The position numbers were made by a program, and so were the translations under genes. The notes under the pieces were generated by a model. The model ran no database searches. It saw nothing but the letters and a program-made list of their open reading frames with translations, and was not told the DNA's origin. Shown here one piece after another: positions 12,191-22,305 of a DNA stretch of 64,000 nt (within the stretch, counting starts at the first letter, position 1; the number at the start of each line of letters is the position of its first letter). The stretch comes from Camillea tinctor (Eukaryota > Ascomycota > Sordariomycetes > Xylariales > Xylariaceae), in NCBI GenBank assembly GCA_022578605.1, contig MU394080.1, forward strand, positions 62,001 through 126,000, written 5' to 3'.

Positions 12191-13712
12191 ATGGGCCAGG
12201 AAGCCTCCCAACCCGTCCTCCCGGACACCCCTCCCCGGACTCTATCCGACCGGAGTCTTGCCGCTGTTGCCGACTTGATCAGGAGTGGCCGGGCAAAGCG
12301 CATCGTCGTCATGACGGGCGCTGGCATATCCACTGCCGCTGGAAGTGAGGCTGCCCCTTTAACATAACCATCTAACCTCTCAGATAGAAAATAGTGATCA
12401 TAACCCCCTTTCTAACATATTGGCTATTCCTCCACTCTGCTGGCCACACCCACACATAGTTCCCGATTTCCGCTCGCCCAAGACCGGGCTCTACCACAAC
12501 CTCGCGCGGCTCAACCTGCCGCACCCGGAAGCCGTCTTCGACATCGACTTCTTCCGGGAGGACCCGCGGCCCTTCTACGTGCTGGCCAAGGAGCTGTACC
12601 CGGGCAACTTCCAGCCGACGGTGTCGCACGCCTTCATTGCGCTGCTGGCGCGCAAAGGGCTCCTGCGCATGCTGTTCACCCAGAACATCGACTGCCTCGA
12701 GCGCGCCGCCGGCGTGCCCCCCGAGCTCATCATCGAGGCGCACGGCAGCTTCGCCACGCAGCGCTGCATCGAGTGCAAGACGCCCTTCCCCGACGACGCC
12801 ATGCGCGCGCACGTCGAGCGCGGGGACCCGCCCTCGTGCCCCCGCGAGGGATGCGACGGCCTCGTCAAGCCCGACATCGTGTTCTTCGGCGAGCGCCTCC
12901 CCGACGCGTTCTACGAGGGCAGCAGCATCGCCGCCCAGGCCGACCTCGTGCTCGTCATGGGCACCAGCCTCACCGTGCACCCCTTCGCGGGGCTCCCGCG
13001 GCTCGCGCCCGAGCCCGTGCCCCGCGTGCTGCTAAACCGCGAGTGCGTGGGGGACCTGGGCACGCGCGCCGACGACGTACTGAGGCTGGGGACGTGCGAC
13101 GCGGGGGTGCGCGACCTGGCGGACGCGCTGGGGTGGCGCGGCGAGCTGGAGAGCGCGTGGGAGGAGGTCGTGGGGAAGGAGGAAGCGCAGAGGCAGCGGC
13201 GCGGCGCGATAGTGGAGGAGGACGAGATGAGACGGCTCGCCGAGCGCGTGGAGACTAAGTTGGAGATATCCGATACCACCGCTAAGGCCGCGGACGACGA
13301 CGAGGCGGCTAACGATTGCGGGGATAAGCAGGCACCGGGCACTGCTGCGCGCGGCGGTACGAAGGCGGATACGGGACCTGGTCCGGAGGAGGGCGTGGAG
13401 GGTTGTAAGGAGGGAGATGCGGGAAAGGAGGGAGAGGAAGAGGAGAAAGCGGGGAGAAAGGATGGGGCGCGGGAGGGAACTGCGACAGAAACAGAAACTG
13501 CAGCGGCAACAACGACGGGGAAAGGGGCAGAGGAGGGAAGCGATGCTCGAGTAGCGAATGCAGATGCGGAGGCGGATACGACAACGGACGCACCGGCACC
13601 AGCACCGAATTCATCGATAGACGCGAATCCGGAAATAGCGGGGCACGAGAAGAGAGAGAAAGTAGGAGGGAGTGGAGGGGGTAGTCCGGAGGAAAAGGGG
13701 CAGAAGGTGTAG
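12191..13712 (+). CDS. hst2: NAD-dependent protein deacetylase, Hst2-type sirtuin
   Basis: Class I sirtuin that removes acetyl groups from lysines using NAD+, releasing nicotinamide and O-acetyl-ADP-ribose. Hst2 proteins are largely cytosolic and act on histones and other targets. Two exons (12191-12344, 12460-13712) over a 115 bp intron give 468 residues. Visible motifs: GAGIST (43-48), PDFRS (53-57), TQNID (125-129), catalytic His146 in EAHGS, zinc cysteines C154, C157, C178 and C183 with a C-x4-C second pair, and GTSLTVHPF. The protein begins MGQE, which I recall from other fungal Hst2 proteins and which supports the start. After about residue 330 the tail is low-complexity, rich in Glu, Ala, Thr and Lys. 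The second exon is far more GC-rich than its surroundings and opens long false frames in other phases. Confidence 0.93.
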
Positions 13713-14958
13713 AAGAAAGTGTGCAAAGGAAGACAAATGGAAAAATAAGGAATGGATTTTACTAAATGTATGCTCGTTCTTCCCCCTTTTGCCTGAGGGT
13801 CAGGGGGTAAGGGTTAGTAGCCTGGTTTTTCTTTTCTAAATATGGAAGAAAGAAAAAGAAAGGCGAGGAAATAAAGAGTGTACATTATGAATGGAAGAGA
13901 AGAGAAATAGGGATAAGTGTGCGTAGGAGGAGGCAAAGCAAATAGGAGGATGCGCATCAACTTACACGGGCTTAAGTCAGCGGCTTGCATGGAAGGGACG
14001 GCTGGTTTGCACCAAGAGATTAGAAAACTACTTACCTACGGATACGGCCACGGGTACACATACATACGGATACAAATGGGATGTTTTTTTTTCACACCTT
14101 GTGTACTGGCGAGTGTTTAGGTTTCTGGGTCTTGCTGTCGGAATCGGATTTGAAGCCTTGGAGAATGTCGCCCGTTTACATACGCATGTAGTGATTGCTC
14201 TTCCACCTTTGCTTGGCTTGTCTGACCTATTTGCTTGGTTAAGACTTAGGGGCTTTGGTTGGCTGCGCACATGCTGTACAACAATAGTATGGGATGGGTG
14301 TATATATGCATATCGATACGGGGTATATCCCCCCTTTTTTTTCTTTTTCTTTTTACATGGTTCAACTTTTCGATTAGCTATGATCGAATGCAAAGGTACG
14401 GGTTAGGGTTAGGTTTGTAGTTTGTGACAACATCTATAGGAGACGGGATAGCAATGGCTAGGACTAGATCATCCCTACTTTTCCCTGCGAGGGGGAAGTG
14501 GACGTTATGTGTCGATGGGGAAATAGGGGGTCAGGGGTTAGGGGTAAGGTAGACTTTCTCCTTTCCTTGAGTAGGTATATATGTTTATTAGTATTAGTCG
14601 ATAAACTGCAGTATAGACCAACATTATGTGGTGTTTTCTTTTTCAGGGAACATCTCATTGGCATCTCACGTATGTTACGGTATTGGAATACATAGTGGTA
14701 TAGTGAAAAAGTGTACTTCGCTATGAAGCTCTTCGATACGCTCGTTGCAAGGAAATAAACATGATCCTTCAATAACACATGAGTATAGTTGTCGTAATAT
14801 GAAATCGAAACATTCAGCCTATTTCTTTTTTTTCTGGTTTCTTTTTTTGTCACAAAGAAAAGATATAAAGTTTTCCTCCTCCCCTCCTCACTCCGAAGAA
14901 GTTCGACTTTCGCTCCTTGGAAATCTCTTCCCCGAACCCCTCTTTCAATGGATCATAG
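13713..14958. other. Intergenic region, no gene seen
   Basis: 3' flank of the sirtuin gene and 3' flank of the convergent zinc-finger relic. Pyrimidine and purine runs create short open frames on both strands (for example 14464-14853), none recognisable. Confidence 0.6.
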
Positions 14959-15795
14959 CTAGACATCGTAGTTCGCATACTGCTCAATATCCCCATCATT
15001 CTCGAATGATTGATATTGGCGTGCAATGGTGTTCGCTCCGTTTACAGCGTTGGGCACCATGACTTGCTGCTGCAAGAGCTGAGGGTCAATGTTCAGATTC
15101 TCAGCTCCAGCTCCAGCTCCAGGATCGGACGCTAGAGCATCCTGGAAGGACACTGGAAGGGCCAGCGGTTGCGTCTCAACAACGGATGTAGTGGCTCGGC
15201 GTAGCTCGTCTTTATTCCCGATCTTGTGATAGACCCTGAGATGCTGGATGAGATGGTCTCGACGATGGAAACCCTTCTAGCCTTGGTGTCTATCACAGAG
15301 TTTGCAGGGGTATCGAGGGATGGTACTCTTAGAGGTTATGTGGCGTTTGAGCACATCAATTCGACTATATGGTTTCCCACATTTGCAGATGTATGGACGT
15401 TGTTCTTGTTGCCCATGTAATTGGGTCCCGTTTGACTTCAATAATGACAATGTCGAGAACCTGCCGGATAAGGCAATACACCGCTAACATTAGCAAGTGA
15501 AAAAAAAAAAAAGCTTACCCTTCCCCAAGCCCCTGAGATGTACCCAATTGGGCACTCTGTAGAGCAAGAGGATCATGCAGATCGGCGGGTGTTCCGTCAT
15601 CTGCAGGGGTAATGATTGGGTTTTCATTGAGGGCATCGTCTTTGCCATGTTGTTGGCCTTGTTGACCTTGTTGGCCTTCAGGTACCTAGTTGTAGTCAGT
15701 CATGGTAATATGTCCTTTGCTGCTGAATAATCGTTAATGAGGCGATATCATTTGTCCAACGATGTGCTGGCATATTCAGATTCGAGGTCGGGCAT
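14959..15795 (-). pseudogene. Degenerate C2H2 zinc-finger transcription factor
   Basis: Read leftward, a coding frame with a clear 58 bp intron (15518-15461, donor gtaagc, acceptor ggcag) runs to a TAG at 14961-14959. Before the intron it is Gln/Gly-rich. After it come two C2H2-type fingers: one with CKCGK...SRIDVLKRH and one with PCKLCDRH...RRDHLIQHLRVYH. The second finger is interrupted by an in-frame TAG at 15279-15277, between its cysteine and histidine pairs. A second in-frame TAG lies at 15688-15686, just after an ATG at 15703. Farther upstream another ATG (15795-15793) opens a short frame that ends at TGA and is out of phase with the rest. I read this as a regulator gene with several lesions. 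The 15686 stop alone could be explained as an unrecognised splice acceptor (ctag), but the one inside the finger cannot. Its neighbours suggest it once regulated the transporter and dioxygenase. Confidence 0.75.
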
Positions 15796-16218
15796 CGTGG
15801 TATACTTGTGTTTGACCCTTTGAGCCTCTACCACAATACATTAAGGTACTTAATGCGCAACTAAGTGCAGCTGAATAGGGGGAATAGGGGGGAATAGGGT
15901 GGGATAAGGAGAGAAATAGGGTGGACGGCTGTGTGGCTTGCATATAGATCCAGTGATTTTCTAGCTAAGCCGTCTGACATTTGGTGAACAGGCAGGCGTC
16001 CATTCGAATAATGGGTAGCTTCGAATGCAGGCTAGGATAAGAGCCAACAGAAGGGTATGCCCAATCTTGGATGAAGAGATTCATATCTAAGTGACTAAAC
16101 TTAGCTCTGTAGATATAGTGTTATACTCATCAACACTAGGACCCTATAAACGGTTATTATTAACTGCTCCTGTATTTCCCTGAACAATAATCTTTGCTAT
16201 GCATAGCACTCATTAAGG
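15796..16218. other. Short intergenic region
   Basis: Upstream flank of the zinc-finger relic and 3' flank of the MFS transporter gene. Nothing coding is seen. Confidence 0.6.
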
Positions 16219-18113
16219 CTAAGTCCCTTCTCCCGATCCTGTTGATTCTAGCTCGTCTCTCTTCTCATCTCTTTGCTGTAGCACGTAAAGAAGAACAGAA
16301 CCAAGTATAGCGAGGCCCCCGAATAGAATTAGTATCTGATATCCGTAGTCATACTTCGGGGCGTCGTATGTTGGAAAAAGGACAACTAAAGCAAGTTAAT
16401 GAACGAAACACCAGTAGAAGTAGAGAACTCTTACCGGGAAGCCAAGTTGAAAACGAATAAGTGAAAATGTTCCCGGTTGCGACTAGGAGCTGCTTGAGAA
16501 TAGGATCTCCCCTATTTAGCTGGCTACCCCAAGCCTGCATATCAACATAGAGATTAGCAAGACCACCTATCTTAAGCTGTGCCTTGAAACTCACAATGAC
16601 AATTGGCTGTGCCGCGGCTCCAACATATGACAAGTAAAAAGCGAATAACAAAGCTGCCGTAGGTATATTCCATATTGACAAGAGAATATTGGATAGCATA
16701 ACAAGAAGCTGGACTGCGATGATAGCCCCAAGTCGATGCCCGGTTGCGTCTGCGATTATCCCGAAGCTAAACGCTGCAACAATACTCAAAGCATTACCCG
16801 CCGTAGGCAGGATATTCGTTTCCACAACACTGTATCCTGAGGCCTTCAACCATAGGTTAAAGTAGTTTGTCCCAGATCCGGCTTGTGCTACCATTCTAGA
16901 AAGCCGGGTATAAGTAAAAGTCATTGGCCGGGGAAGGAAAAGGGGTAAGTGGAGCGGGCCACTTACAAGTAAGGAATGATAAAAACCCATAGTCTCCAGT
17001 TCGTATAAACCTTCCGAATAGCTTTCAGTGTCAGAGGTTGAGGGGGCTTCTGTCCGATTCTTTCTATTCTCTCAACACCATATTTCTTGTCCTATTGAGA
17101 AGGTTAGTATATTTGGACTGAACCAATAGCAACTAGTTGTGCCCGTCAACTTACATCCTCCGACCAATAAAAAGCCCTTGTCGTATGAGGCAAGTCCGGG
17201 ATGGCGAAGAACCCCCAAACCGCAATGGGTATGGAGATGATCCCGTCAAAAATGAACAGCCACTTCCAACCGGGAAGTCCCAAATGACCGTTGAGGCCAG
17301 TATACAGCGCCGCCTGCAGGTACCCGCTGAACATGCTCGCAATCGCACTGGTCTGTTCAAAGATGGCCACCCGTTTGGATAGCTCCGTAGGCCCATACCA
17401 ACCTCCGAGAAGGGCAGCATAGCCCGGAAAAGAGCACGACTCGAGCAGCCCGACGAGAAACCTCAAGGCATACAAAGTCTCGACTTTCTTGGCGGAGGCC
17501 ATCACCATGACTAAGATAGACCAGAGCAGCTCACATGACGGAATCCATATCGAGGGACGGACGAACCGAAGTTGTATCATCTGCGAAGGTACCGTGCCGA
17601 TGATAATGCCGATGTTGAAGTAAGTATTGAGCAAGTTGCGCTCGTTGCCGTATAGTTTTAGCTGTTCGCAATTAGCATTAGGCCAAGGATGGGATAGGTG
17701 TGGTAAATACTTACATCCTCTCGCATTCCACTAACAAAGGCATTGACTATAGAATTTGAGTATGCAAGCTCCTTTCTTTTTTTTCAAGAAAGTGCTTTTA
17801 TGCTTACTGTAGTTTGTTTGATCCAAGTACTTGATAAAGTAACCCAAGCAAATATATGAACTTTCATTCCGTTAGAAACAATTCAGGAGTACAGAGGAAA
17901 CATACAAACTTACAATAGATAAGTATCCAATTTCTGGACATACTTCCGTTGTCGTGGATCACCGTCAATAGAGTCCCAGAAGTAACCTACGACGCGACGC
18001 CATCGCGATTTGCTAGACACGGGAGGAGGCTCAGGCCGGTCAGAATCTGTGCCTACTATTGAATCCCTTGGTGAGATAACAATAGCACTCGAAGAAATCT
18101 TCGTGCTGGCCAT
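16219..18113 (-). CDS. MFS transporter, anion:cation symporter family (Dal5/Tna1/Liz1-like)
   Basis: Plasma-membrane permease of the major facilitator superfamily, likely importing a small organic anion or vitamin by proton symport. Relatives carry allantoate, nicotinate, biotin or pantothenate, and the substrate here is not readable. Eight exons (18113-17914, 17860-17808, 17746-17715, 17661-17155, 17091-16967, 16895-16595, 16534-16435, 16385-16219) and seven introns of 49-71 bp give 494 residues, normal for the family. A soluble N-terminus ends in WRRVVGYFWDS. Family phrases include YFIKYLDQTN, NAFVSGM, RFLVGLLES and the loop after TM4 with GWYGP. About 12 hydrophobic spans are visible. All joins keep frame and match the family, so the gene appears intact. 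It is divergent to the TauD dioxygenase across 635 bp, which suggests coregulation and that it imports that enzyme's substrate. Confidence 0.88.
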
Positions 18114-18748
18114 AATTGGTGACTGTCTAATATTAGGTAGAGACTAGAGAACAAGAATGTATTCTAAAAACGTCAAGATGGATGTGCCGATAATAAATCA
18201 CTGCAGCGTCTGCCGGTCGGAACACTGGCCGCGGGGATGTTGTTCATGGCGCGATCACTACCTCGCTATGACGAATGAATGTCGACTTCTCACATTCAGA
18301 TAAGAAATTATATCTCTTTCACGATATATCATCGACTTGTCTCAGCATACCAGGTCTGTATACGGGGCAGAACAGTTGAATCTCTGCTATACTAGGCATG
18401 GTGGTCGGGTATAAGCCGACAATGAGACGCGATGCTCAAATTGAATCAACCTATAATGCTAGAGCAGCGGCGGCATGCTCACTTATCAGCCTATCGCCAA
18501 CAACAGTGTGCCATCTTATAGCTTCATTGCGACATTCTATTTAGGTGGGATACATGGCAATATCTAGGGGAGTGTAAATGGTGTTATATCAACCCCGCAT
18601 GAGCTCATAAGTCAGCTACACACTTTACAGATTGCTGCCCCTAGCAGCCTCAGATATACTTAATATGGCTTGGTACTAGCTGAAGCTTGAGATTTTGATG
18701 TCATTAACGCAGACAATACCAAGCTACAAGCCTGGCTGAGAAGAGATT
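18114..18748. promoter_or_regulatory. Shared divergent promoter of MFS transporter and TauD dioxygenase
   Basis: A 635 bp gap between two start codons pointing away from each other. GATA-type elements are visible (AGATAA at 18299-18304, TTATCA at 18483-18488), as expected by chance or for nitrogen-responsive control. No conclusion on the regulator is possible. The arrangement itself argues for joint expression. Confidence 0.5.
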
Positions 18749-20253
18749 ATGGCTACCGCCACCGTCGAAACCACAGAAAGCTCAGGGGCTAAGCAAGACT
18801 GGGTCCAATTTGAGACTTCCATTGACTATGGGAAATCAGAAGTTCGTCCCTTTATTATCAAAGCATTAGTTATTTGAAATTGTTAAGACTGATCTTATCT
18901 TCTTATGTAGTATAAATACGCTTCCTACCTCCCTCACTACGTCCCCGGCAAGCAGTCGCCGCTTATAGAGTTTGAGCACCAAGATGTCGGGTTGCGGGCC
19001 GATCCGGAGAAGAAAGCCCTGCTGAACGCGCCAGGCGCTGTATTCGAGGAGATCACGCCCGCCATTGGGACTGAAGTCCGGGACCTGCAGCTTAGTGCGC
19101 TTACAAGCCAGCAAAAGGACGAGCTGGCTCTTCTTGCGGCCGAGCGCGGTGTGCTAGTCTTCAAGGACCAGGACTTCGCGGACATTGGCAAGGACCGCCA
19201 GAAGGAGTTCGGTGCTCACTTCGGACCCTTACATGTTCACCAGCACGGAGGGCAGACCAAGGGTTATCCGGAGCTGCTCCCGGTGTACCGTGACTTCACA
19301 GCCGGCGCGGTGGACAACGAGATCAAGAATAATGTCAGCAGCATCAAGTGGCACACGGATATGAGCTATGAGATGTGAGTATACTCAACTAACACAATTT
19401 CCTTCACTCAATAGGCCTAGACTAATTGAATAATTACTTATCTAATGCAGCAACGGCATGGGAACCACTATCTTCTTCTGCCTCTCTACCCCGAAGTCTG
19501 GGGGAGACACTTTATATCTATCTACCACCGCAGCTTACGAGAACCTCTCCGAAGACTACAGGCGCCGGCTCCACGGGCTCTATGCCACTCACTCCGGCTT
19601 TGAACAGGCTAAGGTTGCGGACCACAAGGAGAGGTACATACGTGATCCGATCGAGACGGTACATCCGGTTGTCAGAACACATCCCGTAAGAGCCCCGGTG
19701 TTCCAATTGAGAAGCTATTTGGGGCCTCAGACCTGATATATGCTCTCTAGGTAACCAAGAAAAACTCATTATATGTGAACCGGCTGTACACGCGGAGAAT
19801 ACAGAACTATAAGGAAGAGGAGAGTGGTAGGATCTCTTACCTAACCCTCTTTCCCTTAAAATATTGCGGAGTTTTTACTTACACAATGAACCTCTTATTT
19901 TAGCTAGCATCCTAAACTTCCTATACAACCATATCGAGCACGGCCAAGATTGGCACATACGCGTGCACTGGACGCCTGGCACGGTGGTTGTATACGACAA
20001 TCGCAATACGCAACAGTGAGCGGTCCCTATTTATAAATCTTGTATACTCGTTATGGTCTGCTTGGCTGACAGTGATTGATATACCAGCTCCGCACTACGC
20101 GACTTCAATGTGAGAGAAGGCGAGACGAGGCGCCACATGTTGAGGATCACGCCGCAGGCTGAGCGACCATTCTTCGATCCAAAGGCGGAGGAGAGTGCGG
20201 CTCAGAAGCCTGCAAGCTCGACTACCGAGCCCAGTGGAAATCAACCAAACTGA
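18749..20253 (+). CDS. TauD/TfdA-type 2-oxoglutarate-dependent dioxygenase (sulfonate dioxygenase-like)
   Basis: Non-heme Fe(II)/2-oxoglutarate oxygenase of the TauD family. Characterised relatives (TauD, yeast Jlp1) hydroxylate taurine or other sulfonates to release sulfite; the real substrate here is unknown. Six exons (18749-18841, 18911-19374, 19451-19685, 19751-19826, 19904-20015, 20088-20253) give 381 residues. The iron ligands are visible as His179-x-Asp181 in WHTDMS and distal His327 in NTQHSAL. The 2-oxoglutarate arginine is probably Arg342, 15 residues later. The C-terminal 30 residues are Ser/Ala-rich. Intron 1 has the unusual donor gttcgt. All joins are in phase and no lesion is seen. 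Unlike its flanking relatives in the block, this gene looks functional. The divergent transporter suggests uptake followed by oxidation. Confidence 0.88.
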
Positions 20254-21487
20254 GATATGGCTATTGCAAGATACCTAATGGAGGGCGTCGTGGCGAGAAT
20301 AAGGGCGATGGATGGGTGCATTGACTGAAAGAGCATGATATTTACTCATCATGTAGGTAGAAAAATGAAATATCACCTCATTGATCATATATAACTAAAA
20401 CACTCTGAAACATCCTTTTTCTTTCTCTATGCTTGGTAGTGAGCCGGCCATGATGAATTGTCGTGATTGTAACCCCTTAGATTGCGATGTCAGACAAATG
20501 CGACACAGGAGTGATGAATCGCATTCCACCACGTTTATGACAATTCAAAACAAGATTTCAAACCAATAACAGAAGGAGACTTCTGTGATCGTGAATTAAG
20601 GACCGAAGGCAGGAGTCCAGACACGACACTCAAAGTCCGTTTAAAAAAGGCTGTCATACTTAATTGTCACTCATATTGATATATGGTATACCTGACCAAA
20701 AGCTTCTCCTACCCCAGCTTTAAATCTAGGCAGATTAACCAAACCTAGGCGGAATTTTAGAAGTAAAATAGATTAAAACCTTCACATATACAACCTTACT
20801 TTGTATGCGGAATGGGTTACATCCCGAGGCACCCCTCCCCCCTCCGTTTCCCCCAAATACTACCTAATCTACACAGAGCACATGAACTTTGAAACAGTAG
20901 AGCTCGCTTGTCCTGAGTCTAGAATCTCACGGTCCGTACCGAGCCGGAGAGTAACCTGCCATATAAATCATCAGGTTAAAAAAAGGGGGGGGGGCTATTC
21001 GTGGGCCTAGAGCTCCCCAAGGCTGGTAAGCAAAATGGGGATGAATAAGTAGACAAAACATCAAGATTTATGTCTACTCGGTAAGGGGAGCAACATGAAG
21101 ATAATAAACCAAAGTGCAGGAAATTTAGTAAGACAACATAAAGTAGGTTGGGGTTGGGCGTAGATCTTTGAATATAGATGCAAGAAGAAAATCCTACGAT
21201 ATACTGCTAGGTACGTCCCAGGAAAAAAGGGGCAACACATAATTAAGAAACAATTACCAGTTGATCACTATAGAAGTTTCGTTCCTTAGCTTGATTCGTT
21301 GCTTTAAACCAGATGTGACATATCAATACCAAGCCGACCCAGTAGGTATGACTTAAACAGATTTCTAGATAAAACCTGAGAGCCTTGCAGGATGCTCTGA
21401 TCATTGGCGCTTTTGATGCTGCTGGGAAAACACAAGGCTGGACTGGTTAGTCGCTATGACGTGATGTTAACTATTGATGAAAATTGA
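20254..21487. other. Gap before GMC relic, no gene seen
   Basis: 3' flank of the dioxygenase gene and about 1 kb where the missing N-terminal, FAD-binding half of the GMC relic would be expected. I found no GxGxxG-type dinucleotide-binding motif in any frame by eye. A 10-base G run occurs near 20984-20993. Confidence 0.5.
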
Positions 21488-22305
21488 TATGCTAGCCTTA
21501 CTAGGGCTTTGGGTTGGGCTATCGGGTCGTCCAACCCTCTCTTCAAGGAACCGCAATACGGCTGGGGTCATCCGTTCGATTTCGTAGTCTCCAGTGACGT
21601 GCCAAAGAGGGTGGTCTTGTCGATGCTACCAAGCAAGACGAAGGCGTTGCTCCTGACCCGACCAGCCACCCACTCCTCGCTCACAAGTGCACTTTCATCG
21701 AATACGTCTTCATGTCCGCAGGAGCCGCAGATGGCTCTTTGGTTACATTTGGAGCCATTTTAATGCTTCCAACAGCTCTTAGATCTATTAGACTTGCATC
21801 GAGAGACATCAGCGATCCTCCCCTTATTGACCACAACTACCTGGGTACTGCCATCGACCGGCACATAGCTCGGGAAGCCGTGAAGACGCAGATAAAATAC
21901 GCCGGGAGCGATGCCACGATTATCGGTCGCGAAATTCTGGACGGAGAAGCTAGTGCGCCCGGCTTTGAGAGGTCTCTATCTGTAAACTCTACGGATAAGT
22001 ATATCGATGCTCGCATTCGCGCCTCATTAGGGTACATCTTTTCACCATTCTTTGTTCAAAAAATACCTACGTTCCTTACTAGCTAACATCACTGATCTAG
22101 AACGAGCTATCACCCTATGGGCACAGTTGCGATGGGAAAGGTCGTAGACAACGATCTCAAGGTAAAGGGGGTATGCAATTTACGTGTAGTAGACACGTCG
22201 GTCTTCCCAGTCGTTCTCACCGGCCACTTACAGGTCGCGGCATATGCGTTAGCTGAACAGGCTGCTGAGATCATATATTCTAACCGTAGCAGGAAGTTTG
22301 TATAA
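21488..22305 (+). pseudogene. 5'-truncated, frameshifted GMC oxidoreductase
   Basis: C-terminal half of a GMC-family FAD-dependent alcohol/sugar oxidase or dehydrogenase. Family wording is clear: KCTFIEYVFM, DPPLIDHNYL, GSDATIIGREILDGEA, then, across a 69 bp intron (22032-22100), SYHPMGTVAMG and VVDTSVFPV..TGHLQ with the two active-site histidines. The frame ends at TAA 22303-22305. The first part (YGWGHPFDFVVSSDVPK) is in another frame and joins the rest only by a one-base shift at about 21605-21607; the downstream frame has TGA at 21595-21597. The N-terminal FAD-binding domain is absent. It probably belonged to the same cluster as the dioxygenase. Confidence 0.82.

Noticed and set aside
12911..13726. 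271-codon open frame antisense to the sirtuin exon
   Set aside because: Ser/Ala/Pro low-complexity translation explained by the GC-rich sense exon; no independent start context or motif.
15461..15518. Reading the zinc-finger intron as part of the lesion
   Set aside because: It has proper donor, branch and acceptor signals and its removal joins the frame, so it is an ordinary intron of a broken gene.
21488..22305. Calling the GMC region an intact short gene
   Set aside because: The FAD-binding half is missing and family sequence changes frame near 21607.
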